From assembly GCF_000153925.1 (NCBI RefSeq), contig NZ_DS264356.1, positions 64,713 through 128,712 of the forward strand: DNA of 64,000 nt, in the 5' to 3' direction. This document shows, piece by piece, positions 17,255-26,217 of the stretch. The DNA is from [Ruminococcus] torques ATCC 27756. GTDB lineage: Bacteria; Bacillota; Clostridia; Lachnospirales; Lachnospiraceae. Numbering within the stretch: the stretch's first letter is position 1; every line of letters begins with the position of its first letter. A model generated the notes under the pieces. The model saw only the letters and a program-made list of their open reading frames with translations. It ran no database searches and was not told where the DNA came from. A program made the position numbers and the translations under genes.

Positions 17255-18022
17255 TTATGCATGACTTCTTCTATGACTTCGTTTCCACTTTTCCATGATT
17301 CCGGGTTCCGGTTCTACAGACACCTCTTGGTTGATCTTATCTACTTCCCTGCGCATCTGGGCGTTTATTTCCATATATTCTTCGCTTTTTGTAATCAAAA
17401 TATGGTATTCTTCAAGCGACATATATTTGTACGACGCATAAAGATACGGCTTGATCAACGTCTTATCCCCGCAGATCTGATATGCACAATCATACATTTT
17501 CGCCGACTCTTGATAGAGGAACAAACGACCGTATGCCGCTCCGAGACTTGCATAAATCTTTCCGTAAAACTTCTCATCTACAGTCTCATCTTTTTCCCCG
17601 TTTAAAATAGCCTGATATACAAGAATCGCCTCTTCCACTTCCCCGCTTTCAAGAAGATTGTCGCCTTTAAATTTCTGCCGTTCAATATCTTTTTGATTTT
17701 TCAAATGTTCCAAAACATTCTGAATACGAATCATCTCCGGCTCACGATACAAACGAGACGATTTCAAAATAGTTAAAACAAACTTTTCAACCGAACCGTG
17801 CAGACGAAGAACGTCTCTTAACTCTGATGCAAGCGCCTTCATCTCCAGTTCCTCGTCAAGCCAGTCGCAAAGCTGCCCGTTCATAATCGTATAATCGATC
17901 AAATATAAATTATTACACAGATAGTAGCACAATTCTTCTATTGTAAAAATACGGCAATGGATGCGCGTAATCTCATACGGATGTGCCGCATGTCTGTCAT
18001 GACAAAGAATTAAATTTCCCAT
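17255..18022 (-). CDS. TPR-like protein, third gene of the DUF5717/DUF5716 operon
   Basis: 255 residues, no signal peptide or membrane segment. The N-terminal 60 residues (ITRIHCRIFTIEELCYYLCN...) are Cys/Tyr-rich and not recognised. A predicted helical middle is followed by TPR-like helices at about 120-215, with landmarks KGDNLLESGEVEEAILVYQA and GKIYASLGAAYGRLFLYQES. The very basic C-terminus ends KWKRSHRRSHA. The ATG at 18022 lies 5 bases after an AGGAGG site and inside the end of the Hsp70-fold gene (26-base overlap), so the two proteins are made together. Likely a partner or adaptor of that protein; function unknown. Confidence 0.7.
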   Translation of the reverse strand: MGNLILCHDRHAAHPYEITRIHCRIFTIEELCYYLCNNLYLIDYTIMNGQLCDWLDEELEMKALASELRDVLRLHGSVEKFVLTILKSSRLYREPEMIRIQNVLEHLKNQKDIERQKFKGDNLLESGEVEEAILVYQAILNGEKDETVDEKFYGKIYASLGAAYGRLFLYQESAKMYDCAYQICGDKTLIKPYLYASYKYMSLEEYHILITKSEEYMEINAQMRREVDKINQEVSVEPEPGIMEKWKRSHRRSHA

Positions 18023-19280
18023 CATTGCCTCCTAAATGTATCGTCTTCTCCGCATGGAAGTCTGTCGCCGGGAAGAAATCTCCAAATCCGGCATCCCTTA
18101 CGGAAATTCTGCATGTTTTTTCATCAAGAAACAGTGTCTCAAGCTGTAAACGCATGGAATACTCCGCCCTTTTCGGAAATCCGTCAAGAGACAGTGTTTC
18201 CGTTCTTACATTTCCCTGAACAAGAGACTCAATCCGAAGCTCGATGTCTTCTACGTCTTCCATGAGCACTTCCCACTGATTATTCGACTCATACCAGTGG
18301 TTCCCCCATGAAACGATCGGATACCACATCTCCTGGCCTCCAACCCGCATATTGACCGTAATCTGATCCGTCAGTTTATCTTCTGACAGATATACCGGAT
18401 TTTCAATATGCATATACAACTTTCTATACGCTGTATAACAAGCGCCCTTACTGTAGAGATTATTACCGATAAATGCTCGCCGCCCGTTGCACAGCACTCG
18501 CAAAGATTTCGGATACCAGTCGTTTTCAAAACCTTCTCCTGTCAAAAATACAGAGGAAACAATCCGTTTGTCAAATACGCTCTCTATAAATTTGCTGAAC
18601 ATTGCATCCGCTTCTTTTGCCTTATCTTCATTCAAGACAGGATATACCATCGCAAGTTCCTTCATGTGAGCGCTTGCCACTTCATCTACTGTAACAAACG
18701 TCGTTTTTCCGCCTCCCAGCCCCGGCCGAAGCCTCCTAAGCATATACGCTTTGATCTCATTTCTGTCACAGCAAAACAGCGCTGCGTCATACTGCCACAA
18801 TTCCTTCGGCTGATAAAACAGGTAATTGCAAAAACTCTCCTTGTAATCCTGGATAAAAATATTACGTTTATCAATATTCATCCGTACGGCGATTCCTCTG
18901 AGCATCTGCGCCATTTCTTCCGAAAGAGACGGAACTGTAAAAACAATACCGTCGATCTCCGGAAATGACTGAAGCGACATCTGAATAAATTGAGATAAAA
19001 GCCACACTGCGTCGTATGTTTCTTCTCCAAACTCGATCTTATCCCCAGCAAGACTTTTGCTTAGAAGTCTCGTTGCGGTAAATCCGTCTTTGATCGTAAC
19101 AAGTCTTTTCGCTTCTTTTCCATACGCCCACGTGTCTCGCAGTTTTCCTATGATAAGCGGAATCTGATAATTGTCCGTATCCACTTCCAGCGTATCCGGC
19201 TCCAAGTCTTTTTCGTTATAAAAACTGATCTGACATGTTTTTTCATTTATCTCATATCCGATGATACTTCCCTGTCCCAT
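17997..19280 (-). CDS. Hsp70/actin-fold protein with degenerate nucleotide site (DUF5716-like)
   Basis: 427 residues. Residues 1-290 align by eye with the DnaK nucleotide-binding domain: phosphate-1 strand GSIIGYEINEKTCQISFYN at the start, WAYGKEAKR (51-59) like DnaK VGQPAKR, and GIVFTVPSLSEEMAQMLRGI (111-130) like the DnaK VITVPAYF segment followed by its helix. The adenosine-motif region is VFLTGEGFENDW (244-255). The phosphate-2 loop, usually DLGGGT, is replaced by ALFCCDRNEIKAYML (167-181), so ATP hydrolysis is doubtful. The C-terminal 130 residues are predicted beta-rich, in the place of a substrate domain. I associate it with DUF5716. It is the middle gene of a three-gene operon, with an AGGAGG site before the ATG. 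Confidence 0.75.
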   Translation of the reverse strand: MGQGSIIGYEINEKTCQISFYNEKDLEPDTLEVDTDNYQIPLIIGKLRDTWAYGKEAKRLVTIKDGFTATRLLSKSLAGDKIEFGEETYDAVWLLSQFIQMSLQSFPEIDGIVFTVPSLSEEMAQMLRGIAVRMNIDKRNIFIQDYKESFCNYLFYQPKELWQYDAALFCCDRNEIKAYMLRRLRPGLGGGKTTFVTVDEVASAHMKELAMVYPVLNEDKAKEADAMFSKFIESVFDKRIVSSVFLTGEGFENDWYPKSLRVLCNGRRAFIGNNLYSKGACYTAYRKLYMHIENPVYLSEDKLTDQITVNMRVGGQEMWYPIVSWGNHWYESNNQWEVLMEDVEDIELRIESLVQGNVRTETLSLDGFPKRAEYSMRLQLETLFLDEKTCRISVRDAGFGDFFPATDFHAEKTIHLGGNDGKFNSLS

Positions 19281-19307
19281 GAAAAAACAACCTCCTATTG
19301 TTTAATC

Positions 19308-22300
19308 TTACGCCTGTTCTTTTGTAAAAATCTGCGCTGCAGCCGCATCTTCTCTTGCATATGCCTGAATTTTTTTCTTGCGCTCACTTTCGTTTTTCTC
19401 GATCAGGATATCATTCAGTCTTCCATAGCGCCCCGGTTCTCCCTGAACAGTTTCCCGCACACAAAGTTCCTTATCACTTCTGTAAGAGTTTCCGTCGATC
19501 GTCTCTTTAAAATAATATTTTAACTTTTCATTTGCAAAAAGAACAAACTTTTTCACATAAATATTTTCATACATCGGAGTAAGCACTTCCGTCGAATAAT
19601 CGGACGATTCTTCTCCTCCTTTTTGCAGGCTGTAATAAAGCATTACCCTGCTTCCCTTCTGACCTTTATACTCGATCAGTGTTTTATCCCAAAGCTGCAG
19701 TTCGATCAGCCAGTCTTTTTCATATGAAAGAAAGAACGGAAAATAAATCTGCTTTCCACACAATTCCTGAAGGAATTTCTTTAACGTCTTTCTTGTCTGC
19801 GGACTGTACTCTCTCGTCGAATAGTATTTTAATACCGCTACTTTGCATATATCGATCGTATCCTCGCCCTTTTCATATTCACGGCAGATGATATCGATCA
19901 CACTCCTGCTGATTTTTCTTTCTTCCACCACATATTCTCTCGACATATACACAAGATACGCCTGCTGAAGCCTGAAATATGCACCTTCCGCATAATACTG
20001 CTCAAACACCTGCGCTTCCTGAAATAATTCTTCCGAAAAGAGCATCTGTGTCAGGATCCTCTCTGCCAGCTTATGCGTATGTACTTCATAATCCCGCGCC
20101 TCTCTCCAAAGCATCTTCATATCAGATGTCGCGCCGCAGTAATAGCTTGCCAAATACGTCAGGATCACCTTGTCATATTGACCTTTTTTAAACAATTCAA
20201 AGCAGACATATGTAAGAAAATCATCATTCTCATAATTATTCTCTCTGATCGTTTTGCTGCAAAGTCCCAAAAGTTCATCTTCTTCGTAATTTTCAACTCC
20301 GTTTTCTCTGACGATCTCTGTCGTCAGTTCCTGAACTTCTTCTTCCTCCCGCGTTCTTCTCAGGCCGTTAATATATTTCCTGCACATATCCATATAGCGA
20401 AGCTCATAAAAAAGTCTCTGACTCTCATATGGGATAGAATCTGTATAATGCCTTCCGTCTTTTGACTCCCACACAAGCCGATCGGTTTTCGCATACAAGA
20501 ATACACGCGCTCCGTTTTCCGTATACGGTGATTTCTGAGTAATCGTGCCGTCATCTGCAATAACATGAATAAATTTCATATTCGGCACTTTCGTCGTAAT
20601 CCGGTATGCATGACATACATCATAAAGCGCTTTTACCCTTTCAGGATTCATAGATGCCTCTACTACAAACCGTTTATAAATGATACGAAGCTGTTCGTCA
20701 ACATTTCTCCGGTCAAGCTGATTCCATGCAAACGCTTCCATCTCGTCTCTGTAATGAGCGTAAATCTCGCTGCTTTCATCTTCATATGTGATCAAGTTTG
20801 AATATAAAAATGCGCATTTATGGTAATCCAATGAATTTCCGTGCATAAAATACAAATATACCGATCTCGGAAGCGCTTTGTGAAAATCCGCCGGAACAAC
20901 CGAAGCCATATAATATTCATAAAGCTGAGCAATCTTAAGCTCTGCTTCCACCGCTTTTTCATACCACTGAAAATAACAGCTTTCCACACAGTTTCCTTTG
21001 ATCAGAAGAGTACAGATCGCCGTCAGTATCATCGATTCCTTATACATCTTATAAGAACCGACAAGAACCGCATATAACTGTTTGTCAAAAACTTTCATCT
21101 GACTTGCAAGATTTGCAGTGTAAAGCGCCAGTTCTCTTGTCATCAGTTTATGTTTGACTGCAAACAGAAGAACCCGAACTTCAAACATTCCGAGCTTTTT
21201 CAGAGAAGAACTCTTTTCCCTGTAACATTTAAACGCCTGTAAATAGAACCAGACGCTATGCGACTTTTCATCATAAAACTGTTTTTCCAAAGCCCGAAGA
21301 CGTTCACTGTATATTTTATACTCCGAATCCACTTCCACAAGCATACACAAAATCTTCCAACTATCCGGATGCTTCATAAATGACTTGGAAAGCTCTTCCG
21401 CAACCTTTCGCTGCCCGATCGTGTCATTTGACAAAAGCGTTGTCAAATACAAATAATATGAACTAAGTTCCACATCCTTACCGATGGCAAAGCGATTATA
21501 ATTATATGATTCGAGAAGCCATTTCGCCTCTTCCAAACGTTTTCCGATCAGACAGATATGTGCATGCGCAAGAAGATAGAATTCATTTCTGTCATCAACT
21601 TCCCTCAGATGGCTGATCCGACGGATTGCTTCCTCGACCCATTCGTTCAGTTCCAGTTTTCCACTTTCATATTTTAAATAGTTTTTAACAATTCCCGCAA
21701 ACTCTCTGTCGTTTGCACGATAATCCTCATCTCTGCTTATATCTTTTTCTACGACAACCTCATAGGTAAGAGTCTCGTACGGAGATTCTAATATGATCCT
21801 GCCGAAATTACTTCCCGGATGAAGTGCTTCCACATTCAGAAAATATTCCAGCCGGTATGAATTTCCGATAAACTCTTCCGTCGTTACACGGGTATGTTCA
21901 ACAGAGAGGAATTCCCCTTCTGTATGTACGTCGATTTCTAAATATCCCCACGTATTTTTTCTGATAGTAAACGTCTCTTTCCGCGCCTCTGAAAGCGACA
22001 TAAACGCCCGGCTTTCCTCCTCAAGTGTCAGGAATATCTTCTCTTTTTGCTTACATCCTACGAGAAATTCTTCCAAAGCCTGCTGATCCAGTTCCCATTT
22101 CCGCATATTTTCATAAAGCGCCTGGATCCGCTTATCTTCGTATTTCAGTATTTCGTAAAAATCTCTGGAGCGAAACAGCTTTACTGCCTCAGCCGCATCC
22201 CGAAAAGACAGCTTCTTAAAATCGTCAAGACTTTGTATCTTCCCATAGCTCGTCATAACATACGGTTTCTCGATAATCGCGGTAAATGCGACATCATACT

Positions 22301-22616
22301 CGCCGCCGTTGCAAACGATCGTAAACTTCCCATGTTCGACATGCCCCGGCATCAACCCGCTGCCGTCATATGTATAATATATATTGACAGGATTCCCGTC
22401 GAAACCTTGTTCGTCACACTGCACACGATAAGAAGAGGGATAGACAAGACCTCTGATCGTTCCTTCCCCCTGATTTTTCAATGAAAAACTTCCTCTGTAT
22501 TTTTCCCCTTCTCCGACTCTCATTACAATATGTGTTTCCGGAAATATAATTTCCGGCTGCGGAATATGAAAGTCGCCTTTGGCAAATCGTTTGATCTTAT
22601 TCTTCAAATCTGTCAC
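19308..22616 (-). CDS. large beta-sandwich/alpha-solenoid protein (DUF5717-like), first gene of the operon
   Basis: 1102 residues with no signal peptide, so probably cytosolic. Two beta-sandwich modules can be seen at about 20-115 (GSFSLKNQGEGTIRGLVYPS) and about 210-300 (SFGRIILESPYETLTYEVVV type). These look like the Ig-like beta domains that accompany some bacterial Hsp70-fold proteins. From about 310 to 1000 the chain is a long helical repeat region rich in Tyr, Leu and Glu, TPR-like. A beta-rich tail follows. I associate it with DUF5717. The start is uncertain: GTG at 22616, or TTG at 22607, which has AGGTG at better spacing. It is the largest partner of the Hsp70-fold and TPR-like proteins; function unknown. 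Confidence 0.75.
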   Translation of the reverse strand: MTDLKNKIKRFAKGDFHIPQPEIIFPETHIVMRVGEGEKYRGSFSLKNQGEGTIRGLVYPSSYRVQCDEQGFDGNPVNIYYTYDGSGLMPGHVEHGKFTIVCNGGEYDVAFTAIIEKPYVMTSYGKIQSLDDFKKLSFRDAAEAVKLFRSRDFYEILKYEDKRIQALYENMRKWELDQQALEEFLVGCKQKEKIFLTLEEESRAFMSLSEARKETFTIRKNTWGYLEIDVHTEGEFLSVEHTRVTTEEFIGNSYRLEYFLNVEALHPGSNFGRIILESPYETLTYEVVVEKDISRDEDYRANDREFAGIVKNYLKYESGKLELNEWVEEAIRRISHLREVDDRNEFYLLAHAHICLIGKRLEEAKWLLESYNYNRFAIGKDVELSSYYLYLTTLLSNDTIGQRKVAEELSKSFMKHPDSWKILCMLVEVDSEYKIYSERLRALEKQFYDEKSHSVWFYLQAFKCYREKSSSLKKLGMFEVRVLLFAVKHKLMTRELALYTANLASQMKVFDKQLYAVLVGSYKMYKESMILTAICTLLIKGNCVESCYFQWYEKAVEAELKIAQLYEYYMASVVPADFHKALPRSVYLYFMHGNSLDYHKCAFLYSNLITYEDESSEIYAHYRDEMEAFAWNQLDRRNVDEQLRIIYKRFVVEASMNPERVKALYDVCHAYRITTKVPNMKFIHVIADDGTITQKSPYTENGARVFLYAKTDRLVWESKDGRHYTDSIPYESQRLFYELRYMDMCRKYINGLRRTREEEEVQELTTEIVRENGVENYEEDELLGLCSKTIRENNYENDDFLTYVCFELFKKGQYDKVILTYLASYYCGATSDMKMLWREARDYEVHTHKLAERILTQMLFSEELFQEAQVFEQYYAEGAYFRLQQAYLVYMSREYVVEERKISRSVIDIICREYEKGEDTIDICKVAVLKYYSTREYSPQTRKTLKKFLQELCGKQIYFPFFLSYEKDWLIELQLWDKTLIEYKGQKGSRVMLYYSLQKGGEESSDYSTEVLTPMYENIYVKKFVLFANEKLKYYFKETIDGNSYRSDKELCVRETVQGEPGRYGRLNDILIEKNESERKKKIQAYAREDAAAAQIFTKEQA

Positions 22617-22633
22617 CTACTCATCATTTTTGC

Positions 22634-22687
22634 AGCAGTCCGGGCATGAACGTATCGCGGACTGCTGTCTTTTGCCCTCGGACAAAA
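22634..22687 (-). promoter_or_regulatory. structured 5' leader of the DUF5717-like operon
   Basis: Two inverted repeats lie between the promoter and the start: CTTTTG with CAAAAG (about 22669-22687), and a perfect 9-bp AGCAGTCCG with CGGACTGCT (22634-22642 with 22658-22666). No T-run follows the second, so it is not a terminator; it sits about 20 bases before the ribosome site. Confidence 0.5.
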
Positions 22688-22701
22688 GTACGCTACTATG
22701 A

Positions 22702-22731
22702 ATTATAACATTGTTCTGTCTCTTCTTGCAA
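22702..22731 (-). promoter_or_regulatory. promoter of the DUF5717-like operon
   Basis: Minus-strand -35 TTGCAA (22726-22731) and perfect -10 TATAAT (22702-22707), 18-base spacer. It drives the three genes ending at 17255. Confidence 0.7.
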
Positions 22732-22750
22732 TGGGGTATTAAAAGAATTT

Positions 22751-22784
22751 CAGAGATATTGTATACAAGTATACGATATCTCTG
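22751..22784. repeat. 34-base near-perfect palindrome upstream of the operon promoter
   Basis: Two 16-base arms (22751-22766 and 22769-22784) differ at one position and have a 2-base centre. It includes the 10-base palindrome TTGTATACAA, which resembles GntR-type operators. It lies 20 bases upstream of the -35 box and 31 bases after the GNAT gene stop. It may be an operator, a terminator, or both. Confidence 0.6.
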
Positions 22785-22815
22785 TTTGGCTAAAATGCTC
22801 TGTTTTCAAACGATT

Positions 22816-23265
22816 TTACTTCAAGGGAGCATCTTTGATCATCTGCGCATATTCCAAAGGCTTGTATCCAAGTTTTTTATACAGAGCTACGGCTCTTGTA
22901 TTATCTTCTTCCACTTCAAGCCTCATCCTTGTCACCGCCGAGCCTTTCACCTTATCAAGATATGCAAAAAATTCCCTTCCGATCCCTTTGGAACGAAACG
23001 CTTCCCGCACATACACTTCTTCAATCCACCAAACCATTCCTCCCGCTTCCTGAGAATAAGTTTTCGCGATCAGCCCGTATCCCGCCGCTTCGTTTTCACA
23101 TTCAAAAAGAAATATCTCGGCATAGACATCAGAGCGAAGCGCCTCATCTGCAGTCCGTTCAAAATAGGTGTCCGGAACCGGATGTAATACGGCATCCGAA
23201 TGATAAAACTCTCTCGCCATCTCCATATAAGTCTTTTTGTCTTCTGATCTCATTTTTCTTATCAT
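22816..23265 (-). CDS. GNAT family N-acetyltransferase
   Basis: 149-residue acetyl-CoA-dependent acetyltransferase. The acetyl-CoA loop is VREAFRSKGIGREFF (RxxGxG type) at about residue 88. The C-terminal motif NTRAVALYKKLGYKPLEY is typical of the fold. The acceptor is unknown. The ATG lies one base after the TAA of the transglutaminase gene, so it is translationally coupled as the last gene of the MoxR operon. Confidence 0.88.
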   Translation of the reverse strand: MIRKMRSEDKKTYMEMAREFYHSDAVLHPVPDTYFERTADEALRSDVYAEIFLFECENEAAGYGLIAKTYSQEAGGMVWWIEEVYVREAFRSKGIGREFFAYLDKVKGSAVTRMRLEVEEDNTRAVALYKKLGYKPLEYAQMIKDAPLK

Positions 23266-23266
23266 T

Positions 23267-25186
23267 TTACTTTCTCCTTTTCTTTTTCTTTTTCATAAAA
23301 CTTGCACCTTTTTCACAAAAAGGCGTTTCAATGCAATAAATATATTTTAGAAGCAGCCGCATTCCGGGATTCATCCGCCTTTTTGCCTCAGCATAAAACT
23401 TCCGATACAATTTATAGGATTCTTTCCATATTCTCCGGTCTTTTGTCGGATAATAAAACAAAATGCGCCGCACTTCTTCATAAAAACTATTCCACTCTTC
23501 TTCCGAAATCTGAGGATACTGTTTTTTCAGATGTTTCAACCAAACTTCCGAATAATCATCTGTATCCGAATGCCTGTTTCCGAAAATCTGCTTCTTTGGT
23601 TTTTCCGTCAGTCTTGCAACTTTAACTACATCGTCATACATTGTAAGAATACCGATTCCGCCCCGAGTCGTCCCAATCTTTCTCCTGTGACGTTTTCCTC
23701 TGACTACAGCCTGAATAAAAACGCCTCCAAACGCAGCCCCCGCCACAAAAACAACACACACAATCAACCGAAAAACCTGATTGCTTTTAAAACTGTTTTC
23801 TTTCTTTTGTTTTGCCGCATCCGCTCCCTGCATCTCGTTTCTTGAAGATGCCGGCGTATGTTCCATTGTGATCCACTCTCCTGTTTTCTCATCATATACT
23901 TCACACCATGCATGTCCCATTGTTCCGTCAACCTGCGCCTCATAAGTTCCGTTTTCTTTTTCTTTAAACGCAGAAGCCGGAACTACCAAACCTTCCACAT
24001 AAATCGACTGGTAGCCGCACATCCTGTAAAGTAAAGCTGCTGTTGTGGCAAAATGTACACAAAATCCCTTTTTATTTTCAAACAGAAAATACTCTGCAAA
24101 ATCCCATTTTGCAGGCGTTTTCCCAGGATTCGTATCATAAACTATATTCGACAAAGCTTCGTCAATCTGATTTTTCACAGCAGAAAACGAACTCTTATCC
24201 CATCCTTCGCACATTTTTTGCATACGGGTAAGTTCCGAAGGATACTGTAAAAATAGCTCCTCTTTTTCTTCTTCAAAATAATACTTTGAAGAATACACTA
24301 CCTCTTCTAGTTTTTCATTTGTCCACGCACTGTCCTCATAAGTCGTCCCCCACCTATCATAAAGGTATGTTTTCTTTTTCTCAAGCACAACACATGTAGA
24401 CACTTCCGAAGACGGCTTAAAAGAAGAAATAGCTTTGAGATCGTCCATTTTTCCGCCCGACGTCATATTGTCATTTTTTCCGTTTTGTTGTGTCGGATCA
24501 TTTTCCGGCCGGAAAGGATTTTTTTCTTCTATATCTTCTCTGTCATGCTTGCTTTCAGCATCTGTTTTTTCTTCATCTAACTTTTTGCCGTCTTTTTTAT
24601 TTTTTATTTTTTCAGCCAGTTCTTCTGCTTTTCCGATTACGTTCTCTCTGATTTTCTGTCTCGTTTCCTGATAAAATCCATTCTCGTCTACTCTGATCTG
24701 ATCGATCTGTTTTCCCGCAAAAACAGAAATTCCCGCAGCAATCCCAAAGACCGCCGAAATCAAAACAAGTGAACGAAAAACCTGTTTAGCTTTGCATCCT
24801 TCCATTGCACAGCACGTTCCATACAATACCGCGGCAAAAACCAACATCCACGACGCCCATGGCGGCGGAAATTTTCGCGCGCATGCAGCAGATATAAACG
24901 GTGCAAAAATAACCAAATAAGCAATTACGCGCAGCCTCCTTACTTTGAATGCCGCAATCAACAAAATAAATACCGCAAAACTCACGGCAATCTCTGCAAA
25001 AATGATTTCTTTTCGTCCTATTTGATTTGCCAGCGCTTCCAAATCAAATACAGATAAAAATGCATTCCGCCATAATAAGACTGCACAAACAGCACTAAGC
25101 GCTTTCACAAAATTTATTTCCGGATTTTTCTTTTCCACATCGGCATCCCCACTTTTATAAACGAAGAAACAACTCTTCTTTCCCAT
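23267..25186 (-). CDS. membrane transglutaminase-like protein (TgpA type)
   Basis: About 639 residues. Several hydrophobic helices lie in the first 150 residues, followed by a charged linker (Lys/Glu/Asp-rich, about 175-240) and an extracellular transglutaminase-core domain with GFCVHFATTAALLYRMCGY (catalytic Cys), TMGHAWCEVYDE (His) and WITMEHTPAS, where Glu stands in the place of the usual Asp. One more membrane helix (VFRLIVCVVFVAGAAFGGVF) precedes a cytosolic basic tail ending in KKKKKRRK. The start is uncertain: ATG 25210, ATG 25186 or GTG 25138; all have weak ribosome sites. It overlaps the DUF58 gene end. With MoxR and DUF58 it forms the widespread envelope-associated trio. Confidence 0.82.
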   Translation of the reverse strand: MGKKSCFFVYKSGDADVEKKNPEINFVKALSAVCAVLLWRNAFLSVFDLEALANQIGRKEIIFAEIAVSFAVFILLIAAFKVRRLRVIAYLVIFAPFISAACARKFPPPWASWMLVFAAVLYGTCCAMEGCKAKQVFRSLVLISAVFGIAAGISVFAGKQIDQIRVDENGFYQETRQKIRENVIGKAEELAEKIKNKKDGKKLDEEKTDAESKHDREDIEEKNPFRPENDPTQQNGKNDNMTSGGKMDDLKAISSFKPSSEVSTCVVLEKKKTYLYDRWGTTYEDSAWTNEKLEEVVYSSKYYFEEEKEELFLQYPSELTRMQKMCEGWDKSSFSAVKNQIDEALSNIVYDTNPGKTPAKWDFAEYFLFENKKGFCVHFATTAALLYRMCGYQSIYVEGLVVPASAFKEKENGTYEAQVDGTMGHAWCEVYDEKTGEWITMEHTPASSRNEMQGADAAKQKKENSFKSNQVFRLIVCVVFVAGAAFGGVFIQAVVRGKRHRRKIGTTRGGIGILTMYDDVVKVARLTEKPKKQIFGNRHSDTDDYSEVWLKHLKKQYPQISEEEWNSFYEEVRRILFYYPTKDRRIWKESYKLYRKFYAEAKRRMNPGMRLLLKYIYCIETPFCEKGASFMKKKKKRRK

Positions 25187-26207
25187 CTTTTTTAATCTGC
25201 CCCTGTCCATCGATCGTAACTATACTGCTAAACTCTGCCCCTTTAAAACGCTCCCTCATATAGGAATCTCTTTTCTCTGTATTTCCGCACGGCTTTATAT
25301 CGATCAATTCCCATACCATCTGACAGCAGCTTTCTTCATCTTTCACTTTCACAGTCACAATCTGTTCTGTATCCTCTTCATACCACGCAGCCAGATGAAT
25401 ACATTTTTCTTCAACAAGAGTGATCGATAATGATGCTGCTGTCTTTAGCATTTTAGAAAAACCGTTCGCAGTACATTCTTTTTCTCTGATGTCAAACCAG
25501 ATCAGTACGGCACATCCTAAAGGAAACGCCCTCTCTTTTGCTACAAGCTCTTCTTTCGCGGCAGTCAGTTTCCAATGAATATCTTTTAAAGAATCTTCTC
25601 TTCGATACTCTCTCACCTGATAAATTTCAGAAGGATCATCTCCCTTTTTCTCACAGGAATATTCTTCCGCATCTGTTTGAAATTCTCTCGTCTTTCTTGT
25701 GATCTCAACAGGCATCAGTTCAAATTCAGGCATGATCTTCACAAATACTGTTTCAGCCTCTCTTCTCCTGATATAAAAAATACAAAGGGGATCATAAATT
25801 CTTATTTCATTCAACGTAATTTCCATACTGCCACAAATATTCCCCGGCAGCTCATACCAAAATGTTCTGACATTTTCCGCCTGTATCACTCCCCGTATCC
25901 GCTTCTGTTTCTTTTTTTCTTCAATCTTGTTTCCCACAAGGATCACAGCTTCATACCGCATATTCCATGCGGATTGATTTTTTACGGTAATCCCGGCTTT
26001 TATCGTCTTTCCTTCTTCACCCATCGAAGGAATACGCGTCATATCTGTTCCGACTTTTCCTCGCTGGATCATCAAAAACCAAAATGATAAAAGCGGATAC
26101 ATTATAACAAATATAAGAAGTCCTGAGATTACAGTATCGTTATACATAAAAAATAAATATATCGTAAGTATAAGAACTGCCAGATATCCGATTATTCTTT
26201 TTACCAT
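25155..26207 (-). CDS. DUF58 domain-containing membrane protein
   Basis: 350 residues. Two membrane helices at the N-terminus (about 5-45: IIGYLAVLILTIYLFFMY, VISGLLIFVIMYPLLSFWFL) are followed by a beta domain and the DUF58 signature DDPSEIYQVREYRREDSLKDIHWKLTAA, where the EYRxGDxxrxIxWK pattern is clear. A vWA-like region (AVLIWFDIRE) follows. DUF58 proteins are encoded with MoxR ATPases across bacteria and are thought to take part in surface protein or complex assembly. The start is 11 bases after the MoxR stop, with GAGG upstream. Confidence 0.9.
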   Translation of the reverse strand: MVKRIIGYLAVLILTIYLFFMYNDTVISGLLIFVIMYPLLSFWFLMIQRGKVGTDMTRIPSMGEEGKTIKAGITVKNQSAWNMRYEAVILVGNKIEEKKKQKRIRGVIQAENVRTFWYELPGNICGSMEITLNEIRIYDPLCIFYIRRREAETVFVKIMPEFELMPVEITRKTREFQTDAEEYSCEKKGDDPSEIYQVREYRREDSLKDIHWKLTAAKEELVAKERAFPLGCAVLIWFDIREKECTANGFSKMLKTAASLSITLVEEKCIHLAAWYEEDTEQIVTVKVKDEESCCQMVWELIDIKPCGNTEKRDSYMRERFKGAEFSSIVTIDGQGQIKKDGKEELFLRL

Positions 26208-26217
26208 CTGTTCATCC

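Noticed and set aside
22751-22784. simple terminator of the GNAT gene
   Set aside because: Kept as a palindrome of unsure role: the T-run is interrupted and the loop is only two bases, which is unusual for a terminator.
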